A DNA stretch of 64,000 nucleotides from Clavulina sp. PMI_390. Lineage: Eukaryota; Basidiomycota; Agaricomycetes; Cantharellales; Hydnaceae. Every line of letters starts with the position of its first letter. The stretch's first letter is position 1. This document shows, piece after piece, positions 10,644 through 23,140 of this stretch. The DNA lies in assembly GCA_015039315.1 (NCBI GenBank), contig WIDE01000035.1, forward strand, positions 119,285 through 183,284, given 5' to 3'. The notes beneath the pieces were generated by a model that saw only the letters and a program-made list of their open reading frames with translations, was not told the DNA's origin and searched no databases. The position numbers and the translations under genes were made by a program.

Positions 10644-12980
10644 TCAAACGAGGGAAAAGTTTGCCAAGCGATCGCACACAGCTTGAACGAGATGTGGCTC
10701 AACACCCAGCTCGCTCGCGATAGCATTGAAGGGATTCCACAACTGCTCCTGCTGCTGACCCGCCCATGGTCCCTGGCCCTGGGACATAAACCCGTTGGGC
10801 TGAGCTGGGGCACGAGATTGCTGCATGGGGGCAGGTGAGAACGACATTGGGTTGTAGATGAATGCAGAATCCGCGGGCGCATCAGCAGGGGGGGATGGAG
10901 TAGGGATTGGTTGCGAGGAGAACGTGGAAGGGGAGTAACCATCACCAGAGATAGAATTGGACGAAGTGCTGGCATCCGCTTCGAGAAGAGCATGCACTTG
11001 CTGGATTTGCTCGCCAGTGAAAACTAATAAGATAAGATTAGATTCGATTAAGAAAGCGGGCTATTGTCGGATATGACGCACTAGGGATGTGGAACACCGA
11101 TGCGGCGATCGCGCGCATCACTACAGGCTTCCAGTCTTCAGGCTCAGAAGAACTCAATCGTAACATGGACGAATATGCGATAGCTGATAGCCAGGTCGAT
11201 TAGTCTAGACAGTCAGCATGGCAAGCAATGGAAATGACGAACTAAAGAGGGTGTCGCGGGTGCCCAATGTCCAGAAGACACGGCTATCCGAGTCGTAAGG
11301 GAATTTGTTGAGCACACTGATGAGGGAGTAGTAGGGAAGGGATGGGTCTTTGACATAGCGTTGCTGGAGTGGTAGCGTTAGGAATGGTACAAGTTCGAAC
11401 AGCACTAGTGACTTACGTCGGGTTGTAGGATACGTTTGGCAAGAATCTCGAGCTCCGGAAGTGGGAGGATACCATTGTTGAGCAAGGTAGGAATCTGCTG
11501 CGGCCCAAGATGTGCAACAGATGCGTGACCGTTGAGGAATTTGCCTGTCCAGCCGGTGAACAACTGAAAAGCGAAAGTCAGTACGTAAGACCTTCGAGTG
11601 AGTGGAGAACCGCCATGTACCTGCTGCAGCAGCTCATCCTGGGAGCTAGTAGTGAGGGTGACCCGGCGGGCCCTCCTACCGTGGCCCAGAACCTTGTTGC
11701 GACATGTGACAAGAATCTCACGAGCTGCTTGGGGATGTGCCTCGATGAACGCATGACTCAGGGTCTTGCCGTCGCGGTCTAGAAGCACGTGAGCCTGCTG
11801 CGAGGGCACGCCAGCCCATTCACTCAGCATTCGTGGGGTCACATCCTGTAGAATAAGGTTAGCATTGCAGACTGAGGGTCATGCGACTTGTTTGTGACGA
11901 ACCCAAGGGACATCATCCAAGCGAAGGACAGCCAATTGGTCAGCAGAGATTTCCGCAAAGGCGTCATGCAAGGACGTCGTATCCCACATGGGTTCGGGGC
12001 TTATCTCCCTCGTAACCTGGGGAGCCGAGCGTTCCACTTTCTTTGGCGACTTGGACATGGGACTTGATGTGAACCGGAAGTCCTGAATACGCTCCGAGCA
12101 TGTCGGGCATGCAAAAGGTTTCTCGCCCACGATATTAAGGGAAGATGTAAAGCATCCGGAGCACATTGCATGCGCGCATGACAAAGTGACGTCTGTCGCA
12201 GTCGACCCGCACGAACCACAGACTAGCTGGGGTTCGGCGACGGGCTGCTGAACCAAGATAGGACTTGGCTCGGGAATAGAAGTCACGGAAACATTACGGC
12301 GGTCAACACGAGCTTGGCGGACGGGGCTGAATGGTGACAGCGGAGATGGCATATTTTGTAGAGAGAGAGAAGCATGACGACCATGGCGCACGGGCGTCTC
12401 CGGGAATGCAGGCTGGGAGACGAACAAAAGAGGACAGCCTACGCTTAGCCACGGGACACAAGTCATGAAAGCAATTCATGACTTACCTCAGACGGAGCGT
12501 CGGTCCAAATGTTTGTACGACGTGGTGTCGTTCGGTCCGCTTTCGGAGGATCGGGTTTGCGGAGAGAGGTACGACGTTGGGTGCTGATAAAAGCAGACGG
12601 CAGGAGATCTGCGATGCGGAGAAAGCGGTGAATGATGCGGCGAACAAAAGGCGAAAATCGAACATATTGATTGACTTACCACCGCTCGATGCCGGACGTG
12701 TTGGGCTGTCGTCGACGGCAGCAAAGGGCTTGCGCCAGGAGTCGGCGGTGTCTGACTTTTTATTCTGGCCTGCAGAGGTGCGCTGGGCACGCGGCAACGA
12801 GGGCGGAGGGGTGAACGCTATGTTGCTGTTATAGGATGACAGGGGTGTCCGAAGCGTCGACGCGTTTTTGCTCGGTTTGAGCGCAGACAAAGGGGTATGG
12901 GGGGTAAGAGGAGCAAAGGAGGTGCTCTTCGTCCTGGATTGACGCACGGGCGTCTCGGGCTGGGTCGAGTAGTGCTGCAT
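10644..12980 (-). CDS. RING finger plus RRM-like protein
   Basis: Spliced model of 635 residues, eight exons from 12980 down to 10644: 12980-12680, 12608-12487, 12412-11903, 11845-11621, 11563-11417, 11363-11243, 11183-11082 and 11023-10644. The N-terminal 190 residues are Ser/Thr/Pro/Arg-rich and probably disordered, with TPVR motifs repeated (PETPVRQS, PETPVRHG). A RING-type zinc finger follows at about residues 195-240: CGSCGS, then SCAHAMCSGC and ACPTC. Soon after comes an RRM-like fold (VLRLDDVPWDVTPRM, HAFIEAH, NKVLGHGRRARRVTL) at about 300-380, then a helical C-terminus. RING fingers usually confer E3 ubiquitin ligase activity and RRMs bind RNA or protein; the pairing recalls NOT4, but the zinc ligand spacing differs. 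It is divergent from SLU7. The exact function is unknown. Confidence 0.75.
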
Positions 12981-13699
12981 GGTGGGTGGGATGAAGTCTT
13001 CGAGAAGTATTGGTTGTCGTGTGTTTGGTCAAAACAAAAGGTTTTATGGGTGCCCAGCGCTTCGGGGCTGATCCCCTCGTTGCTACGCTTATTTACATGG
13101 GAAGGTCGATCCAACCCATTCATACGCAGACTTTATTGCCATATCTTGACGTATCTATGATGCATTATGCGGACAAATGTGCTATTCAAGCTCGTTGCAT
13201 CAATTCCTGAAGCTGGAGCGCACAGCATCACGCGTGACTATACTTTTGTAGGAGAGGTGGACCGCGGAAAAGACGCAGCATGCATACAAGGCGTGCATTC
13301 ATGACGCTATTATGCGAAAGTCTGCCATGTCAAGCTCCCACAGCATCTGTTGTGTCACTATTAAAGGGCAAAGCTAAGCGTGCCATTATATATGATATTC
13401 GGCATCCATCGTATTCTTAAAAGCTATCTATGCATCATTCCACTATAATGTGGCTTGACTTCGGGCCAGAAACTTGATAGTGGGAGGTGTTAACCAACGC
13501 AAAATGTGCCGCCGTTTCGGAGCACTTAGCACACGATGTAGCGGCATGGAGCATTAGAAAGGGCGAATTAAAGTATCTCGGGAATGATCAAATCAGCATT
13601 CTTCGTGTACACTCGCGTTGCAGACTCGCTCGCCACCTGACACGAGGCCATTGTTTGGGCCCACAACACGCATATACACTGTACAACTTACCGCCCACA
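12981..13699. other. Divergent promoter region between RING/RRM gene and SLU7
   Basis: About 720 bases between two ATGs facing away from each other. No exon with family resemblance is seen; the open frames are antisense continuations of the neighbours. Confidence 0.5.
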
Positions 13700-15779
13700 A
13701 TGGCTTCGTCAGGTAAGAATTTCCTCCCTAGTGTTGTGGCAACTGTTCATCTGATCTTATGTGACGTGATAGCTGCTGGGAAGGTCTCTCGCGAGGAGTT
13801 CCGTCGACAAAAAGACCTAGAGGCTGCCCGAAAGGCCGGCACAGCTCCAGCAGAGCTCGATGCGGAAGGGCGAGCAATCAATCCTCATATTCCTCGTGCG
13901 TACATCTCCAACGAATTCACTCCCCTCCTACTGAATGCTCTCTGTGCATATTTCTAGAATACATCTCACAGGCTCCATGGTATCTCGACACTGGTGCCCC
14001 CTCCCTTGACCATCAGCGTCGTCCCTCAGACGACCGTACTTCCACTAAACTCGACGCCTGGTACGATCGTGGTAGACGCGCCGGACCTGCTGCCACCAAA
14101 TTCCGCAAAGGCGCATGTGAAAACTGTGGTGCCATGACTCACAAGGCGAAAGACTGCCTTGAACGACCGCGCAAGAAAGGTGCAAAATACACCGGCAAAG
14201 ATATCCAGGCAGACGAGGTCATCCAGGAATTCGACTCCAGCTACGATGCCAAGCGCGATAGGTGGAATGGCTATGATCCTTCACAATACTCCAAGGTGTA
14301 CGAAGAGTATGCTGCTGTTGAGCAAGCTCGGCAGCAGTTGCGTGAGGAGGAAATCGATAATCAGACTTCAACTGACTTGGCTGCAGCACGGAAAGTTGCC
14401 AAGGTCGGGAAAGAGAAAGACGCAGACTTCGGGTCAAGTGACGAGGACGATGAAGATGAGGACAAGTATGCAGATGCTGCTGATGCAGTTGGTCAGAAGC
14501 TCGACGCGAAGACCCGAATCACTGTCCGGAATCTGCGTATCCGAGAAGATACAGCAAAATACCTCATGAACCTCGACCCCGAATCCGCCTACTATGACCC
14601 CAAAACTCGCTCTATGCGTGACGCACCTCACCCAGACGTTCGGGCTGAAGATGTACGTGTGTCCCTTTCTTCTCCTCCCTTCACCATTACTTCTCCTATG
14701 GATGAATGGATTCTGACGCCTCTTTCTGATTGTTCAGGCTGTTTTTGCAGGCGAGAACTTCCTCCGACATTCTGGTGACGCCGCCCAAATCCAAAAACTC
14801 CAGCTTTTCGCCTGGCAGTCTGCTGCACGAGGGAATGATGTTCACCTGAACGCGAATCCTACCCAAGGCGAGATTCTTCACGGACAGTACAAGGAGAAGA
14901 AGGAAACTCTCAAGGAGACGAGCAAGAGTCGTGTGCTCGATAGGTACGGTGGTGAGGAGTACCTTACCGATGCCCCAGCAGAGATAACGGGCGGCCAGAC
15001 CGAGGAGTATGTCGAGTATTCAAGAAGCGGTGCCATTGTCAAGGGCCAGGAGCGAGCAAAGACTCGATCAAAGTACGACGAGGATGGTATGTCTTTTGCC
15101 ATTCTGGTATCGCTTGCAGAATGGTTTCTTTCGTTGTGATATCGTACTAATGATCGCTCGCTCGCTCCTGATAGTTCTGCTTGGGAACCACACTTCTGTC
15201 TGGGGCTCGTGGTACGACCTCTCCTCAGGCCAGTGGGGTTTCGCTTGCTGCCACAGCACAATGCCCCAATCATACTGTACTGGTTCAGCTGGCATTGAAG
15301 CGAACCGCGCTTCCTCTGCCCAAGCCCTCCTCGAAGCCCCCTCCCAAGCAACACAATCCACCCCTGCGCCGCTGTCTGCTTCAACACGAGATATCAATGC
15401 CGAGCGGCAGCAGGAGCAAGCTTCATCTCGAAAGAAGCACGGTCTGGGAGAAGGCGATGTACAGCTTGACCAGGACAAGTTGGCTGCTGCGCTTAAAGCA
15501 GAGAAACGCAAACGGAGGGGTGACAGAGGTGATGAGGATGATGAAGATATGGAGGAATGGGAACGCGACCGGAGAGACAAAAAGCGGAAGGGAGCAGCTG
15601 GGAGTTCTTTCCACAATGGCGCAAGTACAGAGGTGACAGAGGAGGAGCTCGAGGCGTATCGCATGGCACGATTAAACACTGAGGATCCGGTATGCATCTC
15701 ATTCCCCTGATCGTAAGATTGAGTAGATTGCTGACGATTCATTTTATAGATGGCGAATTACGTCGACACCGATCTATAA
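13700..15779 (+). CDS. SLU7: Pre-mRNA splicing factor SLU7
   Basis: Spliced model of 574 residues. Exons: 13700-13712, 13773-13895, 13958-14652, 14738-15086, 15175-15689 and 15750-15779. SLU7 acts in the second catalytic step of splicing, helping 3' splice site choice. Family hallmarks visible: [18 protein letters not shown] near residue 40; a CCHC zinc knuckle [14 protein letters not shown] at about 98-111; [11 protein letters not shown]; and [20 protein letters not shown] with the following CCHS near residue 400. The Lys/Arg/Glu-rich tail ends with [11 protein letters not shown]. The first exon has only 13 coding bases (MASS plus one base). The last is 30 bases and encodes the conserved MANY tail. 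Length fits the family. The upstream gene is divergent and MDM31 is convergent. Confidence 0.95.
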
Positions 15780-16043
15780 GCTTGCGAGGCTGCCTCACTC
15801 ATCACGTTTTATTCTTATTCCGCATCATTACGCTGTATTTTACACTCTCTTGTCCGTACGGGAACAAGTTATCACCGGGCATCGCTCGTCAAAGTCATAG
15901 GGATGATTCATTTTGTGTAAAAAGATGGGGCGATTACATGAACTAGCTGGGAGTATTGTGAAACCAATGTCGTAAGAGGGAATAATGATAGGGGATTAAA
16001 CTTGTGACAAAATCGACAAACGAGAACCCAAAATTGAAGCAGA

Positions 16044-18844
16044 TCACAATGTCATTAGTGATGGAGGCATTAGCGAATTGTTGGCTGAGATGGGGAAAGC
16101 CAGTGGCTCTACTAAAAGTCGGAAGGTTCGCAGGGTCGCTTTGGCTGTTTGCTGAAGAGACCAGAGGGTGACTGTTTTGATACGGCGGTTCATGTTGGCC
16201 TGCATTACGTGGTAAGCCAATGCGTCGTATGTCTGTTGACAAATATATGATTTCTGTCAGGATCAAAGCTGAGAGAGCTCATCAAGGGGATTGAACGGAC
16301 CTTGCCAGCGATACTATCGAGAAGACCAGCTATTATAAACAAAAATCGTCAGTAAGCGTTCTTCCTCCCAAGGGACAGCAACATTAGGACAGAGGTCTGA
16401 CTCACTCTCCCAGAGCTAGAGTAGACGAAGCTATCAGTATTGGCGTCACGTAGTATGACGCATAGGTAGAGACTTACCGTCCAAGAGCCATCAAAGTCTG
16501 ATACATCCTGGCTCACTCGACAATGGATGGGTATGAGAGTTCGGTTGGCACTATCAGAGACGTGAGTAACGGCTTCACATTCATCCCAAACCTATAACTA
16601 AAAGGGGACTTACTTGATAAAGGCGACGATGGGCCGTATCAGAGCGTTGTTCACGTTCGACAGCTCGCTCGCAAAGAGGGGAACATCAGCCTTCACATCT
16701 CGGAATCTAAGATCAATATCGACGAGGACGTTGAAGGTGCTTTCAATGGCCTCGCGCTCTATCTCCTCCTGTCTATCCACTCCCTCCCCACCAGTAGTTT
16801 CTGGGGGAGCACGCAAGGGTGGCTTCGCCAAGACCCTCTGCCCTGGAAGCCTATCCTCGTGCGTAACGCTGGAGATATTCTTCGCGATCTGCGCCACAAT
16901 CTCGTTCAGGTCGAAATCCTCTTTGGGCCCCGTGCTGGGAGGGAACTTGAAGTCAAGCACGGCGTCAACTTTGCCAGAGGTAATCCATGAGATAGGGCCT
17001 GCGTCTGTGCCTGTAGCGGTTTGGAGATGATCGATGTTCATCCCGTCAATGCGGAATCGGGACTACAGGCCAACACCGAACAGAGTATCTATCAGCGGAA
17101 AGAAGACCAAGGATGTTAATGGAAATACGCACCATCCTTGCCCATGGAGCATCCTTCATATCGGTCTCAACTGTTCTCCCAATACCTTGAGGCCGATGCA
17201 GGCTGAACAAGCAATTGTCGATCTGACCAACAATGTTCTCCGCCTGTAGGAAATCCATGCAGACCCACTGTTTCCGCAGGCGATTCAGGTCCGCGCGGAA
17301 GATAGAAACGGTGTAGGGTCGGAACTCTCTTGGCTGATAAACGGTGATGAGAAGGTCTTCGAGTTTCACAGACTCAATATCGAAGTCTCCTGGGGCAGGT
17401 TTGTGCCGGTAGTCAGAGGGAATTGCGGGGTGGTCTGGGTCATAACGGACGTTGCGACGGTCTGGATGCAAGAAATAAGTGGTTGGGGTGAGCGGGAGTA
17501 TCCACGAACATCAAAGAATAACCTACCAAGCACGCCACGAACACCTCTGACAGTCAGATTTTGTATGATGCCCTTCCCATCCAACCAACGCGCGAGACTA
17601 AGAGTGACCTCAATATGATCCACATTCAAATCGAACATGGAGTAGTTCGTGTCTTCCTCCTCTCCGTTTTCGCGATGTTTTGTTCTCGAGTCATCCTCAT
17701 CTTCGTGGTCGGTCTGGAACGAATTATCTCCGTGTCCTACCTCGAACCTGGCGACAGCTCGCCGGCCCAAGGCAGACTGGGAAGGCAAAGGGTGAATCTC
17801 CCGTGGGCGGCGCGATATGTAGACGTTTTCGAACACAATGCCACCACCTTGCCATCGAGGCACGATGGCAGATTCAAAATGGAAAGATATGCCGGTTTCG
17901 TGTGTGAGATAGTCACTCAATGAACGAGCAACGAAGCCTATTGAGTCTAAGTTAGGAGAGGTGGCGCATGGCAGGCGTCTAATCAGGCTCACTCTGTAGC
18001 CGCAAGCTGTTCATCATCCAAATGACGAATGATACAAACGTAGTGCTATTTGCATAGCAATTGCATTAGTTTATGGGAATTAGAACTGCCGAAATTTGAA
18101 GGTAGGACAAAGCCATGCACTCACGTTCCAATGAGAATCCAAAGTGTTTGGCCCAGAAGTGCAAAACTAAAGAACGCTGACATATCGTCCGTATTGAACT
18201 TTCGAAAGCTCCGAATCGTGAGCCATTTGAAACGTATGCCCAAACGATGCCAGAAGCTGCTGGTGAGCTTTAGCAGGTCGTCGCGCGTTGGACGATGGAC
18301 ATGGGGAATAGATTGTGCGAGTTGCCGGAAGAAGCGAGAATAGTTTTGGAGGTCTCTTGGTTGTATTGGAGACTGTGGTTGGGTTGAAGATGAGGACGTG
18401 TCTGCATCGCGCTCTGCTGGAGGGGGCCGCGACAACCCTTCGGCATGTGTAGATGAATGATCAGAGGGTGCGGATTTCGGTGGAACGGATGGTGTATCTT
18501 TTCTGGTCTTTTCGACCTCGTTTTCTTGCAAGAAGCGAGCAGAATTGTGAAAGTTGCGCAGTAGAGTCAAGTGCTGTGGCAAATGACGTCTTGAAATGAA
18601 CGACTGGGCTCCTCGAAGTGGGAGAGCATGTTTGAGATGCAGTTTTGGTGCAGGGTTCGGTCTCATAATTTCTTGTGTGAAGTATTTACGAATGGCAGAG
18701 TATCTTGCCACCGTTTCCGCCCTGTCAACGACGCGGTGAGGTGAACAGGAGGCGCATCTTGTCGAGAATTCATTTTAAAACGTACCGAGATGCTCTGATG
18801 GCATTAAGAGAGGTAGAAGCACCAGAGAATGTTGTAGCACGCAT
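16044..18844 (-). CDS. MDM31: Mitochondrial inner-membrane protein MDM31/MDM32 family
   Basis: Spliced model of 739 residues in ten exons from 18844 down to 16044: 18844-18786, 18721-18125, 18045-17993, 17937-17527, 17461-17133, 17062-16614, 16550-16478, 16415-16406, 16329-16301 and 16253-16044. Mdm31/32 keep mitochondrial shape and mtDNA inheritance in yeast. The Arg-rich, acid-poor start (MRATTFSGASTSLNAIRASR) and RNFHNSARFL look like a matrix-targeting presequence. A membrane segment lies near residues 205-235 (SFALLGQTLWILIG, TFVSFVIWMM). The conserved body includes GGGIVFENVYISRRP, FDLNVDHIEVTLSLARWLDG, DFDGSWTLWETGLLDS and the terminal TYDALAYHVMQANMNRR. The 10-nt exon 16406-16415 and the 29-nt exon after it are required to keep frame and motif. 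Divergent from KTI12. Confidence 0.9.
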
Positions 18845-19072
18845 TGTGGACGCGCCAGGAGGGCGGAGAGACCCAAAAGCACGTTTGTGCATGTTGATTG
18901 ACTCTGGTGTCGTTTGTTTGTGGCAAGAGCTCCTTTCAGACAGAACCGCTCAGAAACTTTGACTTGCGAACGTCGATCGACCTGCTACTATTATCAGCAG
19001 ACTAAAAACCTACATCAAAAGTCCTCAAAATATAGGGATTGACTGCCCCGATTGCTCTAGCGTCCCTGCACT
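18845..19072. promoter_or_regulatory. Shared divergent promoter of MDM31 and KTI12
   Basis: Only 228 bases separate the two start codons, so both genes must share or overlap promoter elements. No clear TATA box is seen. Confidence 0.5.
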
Positions 19073-20165
19073 ATGGCGTGTATCACCATTTCTGGATTTC
19101 CGTGCTCAGGAAAGACCACCCGAGCAATGGAACTCAAGACCTTTCTTGAGGCTCGAATAAGCGCTCCTGAATATGAAGGGGTTAAATACAAAGTTTCCAT
19201 AGTCTCAGATGAGCTACTGGATGTTCCTCGAAGCGCTTACGATGGTGAGTCAATCCACATCCACACGCCACCCTCCAATAAATGCTAACTGTAGAAGTGC
19301 AAAGTAAGATGGAAGACTTGAGAAGCCAGCACGATCGACCCTCCTTACCGCTATCACTCGTCAACTATCCGAGGATACACTCCTGATCATCGACGGGATG
19401 AACTATATCAAGGGATATCGATACCAGATATACTGTGCAGCTAGAGAAGTGGGAGTCCTAACGTGCACTGTAGGGGGAATAAATTCATATAAACTCTGTG
19501 GCCCTGTCCCTAATTCAAATTTCCAGATATTCGTTGTTGCCACCCCCGACCAAATCCGCGAGCGCAATTCTCGGAGGGATCCTCAGTCAGCATACAACAC
19601 GGAGACCCTTGAGAACCTCATTAGTCGCTATGAGGAGCCTTCCTCCATGGTTCGTTGGGACTCGCCTCTCTTTACCGTGCCATGGGATGAGGCTCTTCCC
19701 AGCGAAGACATCTTCCAAGCTGTCACTGGCTCAAAGCAGAGGAGACCAAACCAAGGCGTCGTTCAGGTAAATTCGGCTGTTTTAGAACTTTCCAGCGAAT
19801 GGTTACTGAAGCTACCTACCTTGGTATAGGTCGCAAAACCGCCAGCCGACGCACTCCAAATTCTGGAGCAAACCAGCAACTCCATTGTCACCCAGATACT
19901 CTCTTCCCAATCCTCTGGCTTCTCTTCAGGCGGTTCCATGCCATTGACATTACCATCAGCCACTTCCTCGAAATCTGCTGGCCTGGCGGTTAACCTCCCA
20001 GCCCGTGCTCTCACACTGTCAGAACTACAGCGACAGAAGCGCCAGTTTGTCGCGGTCCACAAGAAAGCCGTAACGCAAGGGTTAGCAGGCAAAGCGGATT
20101 TGGACTGGAGTGAGGAGACTGTAGCACGAAAATTCATTCGTCATTTGGAAGAGAACCTCACATAA
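19073..20165 (+). CDS. KTI12: Elongator-associated protein KTI12
   Basis: Spliced model of 302 residues. Exons: 19073-19244, 19309-19469, 19527-19766 and 19830-20165. KTI12 is a P-loop protein with a PSTK-like fold that supports Elongator, the complex modifying wobble uridines in tRNA. The N-terminus MACITISGFPCSGKTTRA contains the Walker A loop GFPCSGKT. LEKPARSTLLTAITRQL, LLIIDGMNYIKGYRYQIYC and FVVATPDQIRERN follow, all in family order. The C-terminal end has the typical LSELQRQKRQFVAVHKKAV helix. The third-exon acceptor choice removes a 57-base intron that is in frame and could be retained without a stop; the family supports removing it. Length is normal. Confidence 0.92.
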
Positions 20166-20482
20166 CGATGCCAGTGTGCCTGGCTGTGACGCAATAACCT
20201 TTGTACACGTACGGATTATATTCGCATCTCCTGGCGGTTGATAATGCACATGGTTTTTTACATGAATCAATATCCTTTTCATATCGATCGTTGCCTTCAT
20301 TCAATGCTTCCGGCTGTCTGTCCCTTGTGTATCAATGGAACTGGAGTCACATGCGTGACACTTCAGGCCCGGTCATAGCCGTATCGTCTCCGTCCTGGGC
20401 GGTCTCGACCTACTGTCCATCAACACCTCGCAGGCCCAGTTTTATTCCTAGCGCTGAACCTAAAATTCCTAGGAATCATCCA
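20166..20482. other. Intergenic, upstream of PEX11-like gene
   Basis: The frame of the next gene is open back to about 20201, with an in-frame ATG at 20351, so the coding start could be earlier than annotated. Otherwise nothing is seen. Confidence 0.4.
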
Positions 20483-22077
20483 ATGTCTTATCAAAACGAC
20501 GCGCAGTGGCCCTCAGCATCCTCTTCGTCCTCCAGCGTGAACGGTGCACGCTCGCCACCGTCCAGCTACTTTCCATCCCATCTCGACACCAACACCCTCA
20601 CACCGAATCAAAGTTCTCAATATGCTCCTGTTTCTAGCCCCAGCGCCTCTTTCCATGTCGTGCAGGGCTCAGAACTGCCCAGACACGCGCGTGACACAAC
20701 CCCAACCTCGCCCGCTTCTGCGTACTCGCGCAGAAAATCTATGGGCGCCTCTGCCTCTATGCTGATAGGTCCAGATGGAAATGGGAGCGGAAGTGGAAGC
20801 CCTGTGCCTCGGACACACAGCGGGACGCTGCCTCTCACCAGCAAGTCCACCATTGTGCGGTCCAAACCCACTGCCTTCGTCAGGCCCGAGGAAGTCTGGA
20901 GAGAGATCCTCAAGACGGCTTATGGGCGCGATAAAGCCTTTGTAAGTGTGCCGCACTCCCCCTTGGCGCAAATTAGAGCGCACTTGTGGCTCACTCGTCC
21001 ATTTCCCATGCAGAAAATCATACAGTACCTCATGAGAGTCTTCGTCCTCGTGCACTCGCGATCACCCAAGCTCTTCAGGTTCAAGAATAGCCACGAGTTG
21101 GTTCGACGTCTCAATGTCGCTATTGGGCATCTGGGAATGACAAGGTATATTCGCCACCCCCTTATCTCGGCACACTGCCATAAATCTTTCGAATATGAGC
21201 AAGCCACTGATGACTCTGCCATCTGACTCACAGGAAGAACCTAATCATGTTCAACTGGCTCACTCCACTAATCCACATCATCTCTCCCTCCGAATCCTCC
21301 GTTCCTTTTGCTTCCTCCGCCGCCACCCTCTCCTCTCCCACCTTGATGCATCGCTTCTTGCATGCCCCGCCGCCCGTACTCCTCGATCTCTTGAATGCCA
21401 TCACCGATGATGTCGCCACTTTCTGGCGCCTTGGGCTCCTCGGCGAGCGGATTGGTAGCAGGGCCGCTCGGCTGGCGGACTGGTTCTGGTTCGCGAGCAC
21501 ATTGGCGGGTTTGGTAGAGGTTGGGGCGGAGAGGGCGATGGTCAAGGGAATGCTTCGTGAATGTAAGTGCTACTCGTCCCTAATCAACCTTCCATGATTT
21601 TGAGTATTATGAGAGACACATCCTGATCATCGATTGCTTTTTCTGCAGTGGAAGCACGTCTCTATGACGCCGAAATGGACAAGACCACAGATTTGGAGAA
21701 AATCGACGAGCAAGAGAAGGAGCTCAGCAGGCTCAAATCCCAATTCGGGTGGCTGGCAGTCACGCGACTCAAATTGTTGCTCGATCTCACCTTCGTTTGT
21801 GCGTATTCCTACCCCTTTTGCTAACGGCTTGCGCCACTTCCTGACCTTGATATATAACTCTAGCATACGACCTGTTCAAGTTCAAGCGAGCAAGAGATCC
21901 AGTCAAGACGATCTCAGGATTGGGCTCTGCTCTTCTGAGGTGCGCTCAGATTTTCATTCGATTTCTCCCTTTCCGCCAGACAACTCACTAAACCCTACCC
22001 TTTTGGTTCTATCCCCAAATAGCACGTACAAGATGTATAACTCTCAGCAGGACACCATCCTCAAGAACAACCAGTAA
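20483..22077 (+). CDS. PEX11: PEX11-like peroxisomal membrane biogenesis protein
   Basis: Spliced model of 399 residues. Exons: 20483-20941, 21014-21144, 21234-21562, 21649-21798, 21864-21939 and 22023-22077. PEX11 proteins elongate and divide peroxisomes by bending their membrane. Residues 1-150 are Ser/Pro-rich and probably disordered. The PEX11 region then begins: KAFKIIQYLMRVF, FKNSHELVRRLNVAIGHLG, MTRKNLIMFNW, and a central hydrophobic stretch WFWFASTLAGLVE. The C-terminal membrane end has RLKLLLDLTFVSYDLFKF and ISGLGSALLSTYKMY. The long disordered N-terminal region is unusual against about 240 residues for yeast Pex11, though fungal paralogues are often longer. An ATG at 20351 is an alternative start adding 44 residues. 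Confidence 0.8.
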
Positions 22078-22430
22078 ACTTGTGCCTTGCTCTTCTGCTT
22101 TTAATGGACAGTTCTTCCCGGGGCTACAGAACGCCTGGGTTCCTCATTCGCTTGCTCTCTATTTCGCCATTGTTGTTCCAAGCTTTTCGTCTTTCGTTCA
22201 ACTTTTACTTCCTTCTTGTCTTCTTGCCCTCCCAGTGGTAGCGTAGGTCTGAAGGTTGCATACATATTTTAATGTTAAGCCTTACTCCCGACGCGCAACA
22301 TATTCATCATACCCTCCTATCTCCCGTTCGTGTGCGTGTCTGAATAACGCCACACTTTGCTCAGCTCCCGATCGAATATAACATCACATTCCCCTCCCTC
22401 CCAGAGCCTCTCGAACTATGTGTTCATTTC
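22078..22430. other. Convergent intergenic region
   Basis: About 350 bases between the PEX11-like stop and the stop of a minus-strand gene. It is pyrimidine-rich, consistent with 3' UTR, and I see no gene. Confidence 0.5.
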
Positions 22431-23140
22431 CTATGAGGATTTACCCCACCAACCGCCGAGCATCCCGCTTGACTTTCCTGTGGGCGTTGACTTTGTGGTG
22501 GATGTTGAAAGAGGCTGAGCTGCTGCACGCTCTTGTGCTATGCGAAGTTCCTGCAGTTCATTCTCCAGCTCATTTATGCGAGCTTGTGCTTCAGAAGCGT
22601 ATTTTTCATACGAGAGATATTCTCTTGTCAATGTCAAGCTCTAAAAAAGATCAGAAAAAGGGAAGATGAGTTGCAATGATCGAGTGATTGACAGTAACAA
22701 AAGGGTTGGAGAGTGCGCTACAAAGCACTTGGAGGGAAAGGGGGCAGAGTTGCATCACGTACCATGTAGACAGCCGATCCGAGCAAGAAGATGGGGATCA
22801 TGGCAGGGACGAATTCCCTGTAGAATTGTTTGTGGGCATTGGGTTGGGATTCATGTGGGGGAGGAGGGGGAGGGGGGAATTGGGAAGCTTGTGGATGGAC
22901 AGGGGATGATTCGCCCTCTGCAGATGACGTAGGAGATGGTGACGAAGCTGCGGTAGTAGTATTTGTTGCAGGTGGGGTCTCTAATCTTGCTCGTGTTGAT
23001 GTGCTGGAGACTCTTCGTCTTTGGGCTGCGCTTTCAGCAAGGGAAGCGATTGTTGGGTGGGAAGTGGCCGCAATAATACGGTGATATGATAACGTCTTAG
23101 CAAGCTGTCTTGAGCGTGCCGCCTGCACCAGTCCCTGCAT
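22431..23140 (-). CDS. Small single-pass membrane protein, probably mitochondrial
   Basis: Spliced model of 195 residues: exon 1 23140-22763 and exon 2 22640-22431, with a GT-AG intron of 122 bases. I do not recognise the family. The N-terminus MQGLVQAARSRQLAKTLSYH and the following Arg/Ser-rich segment, nearly free of acidic residues, resemble a mitochondrial presequence. A Ser/Thr/Pro-rich linker follows with a run of eight Pro. The one hydrophobic segment, FVPAMIPIFLLGSAVYM, sits near residue 110-126. A short coiled-coil tail comes next (SEAQARINELENELQELR) and the protein ends GMLGGWWGKSS. This layout is seen in small fungal inner-membrane or complex-assembly factors, but the role is inference. 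Confidence 0.62.

Noticed and set aside
18705..18962. Plus-strand frame between MDM31 and KTI12
   Set aside because: It is antisense to the first MDM31 exon and its intron, which form a good presequence-coding model.
19398..19829. Continuous 143-codon frame in KTI12 suggesting no intron
   Set aside because: The 57 bases 19470-19526 are an in-frame intron with GT-AG ends, and KTI12 family spacing (CT-IFVVATPD) requires its removal.
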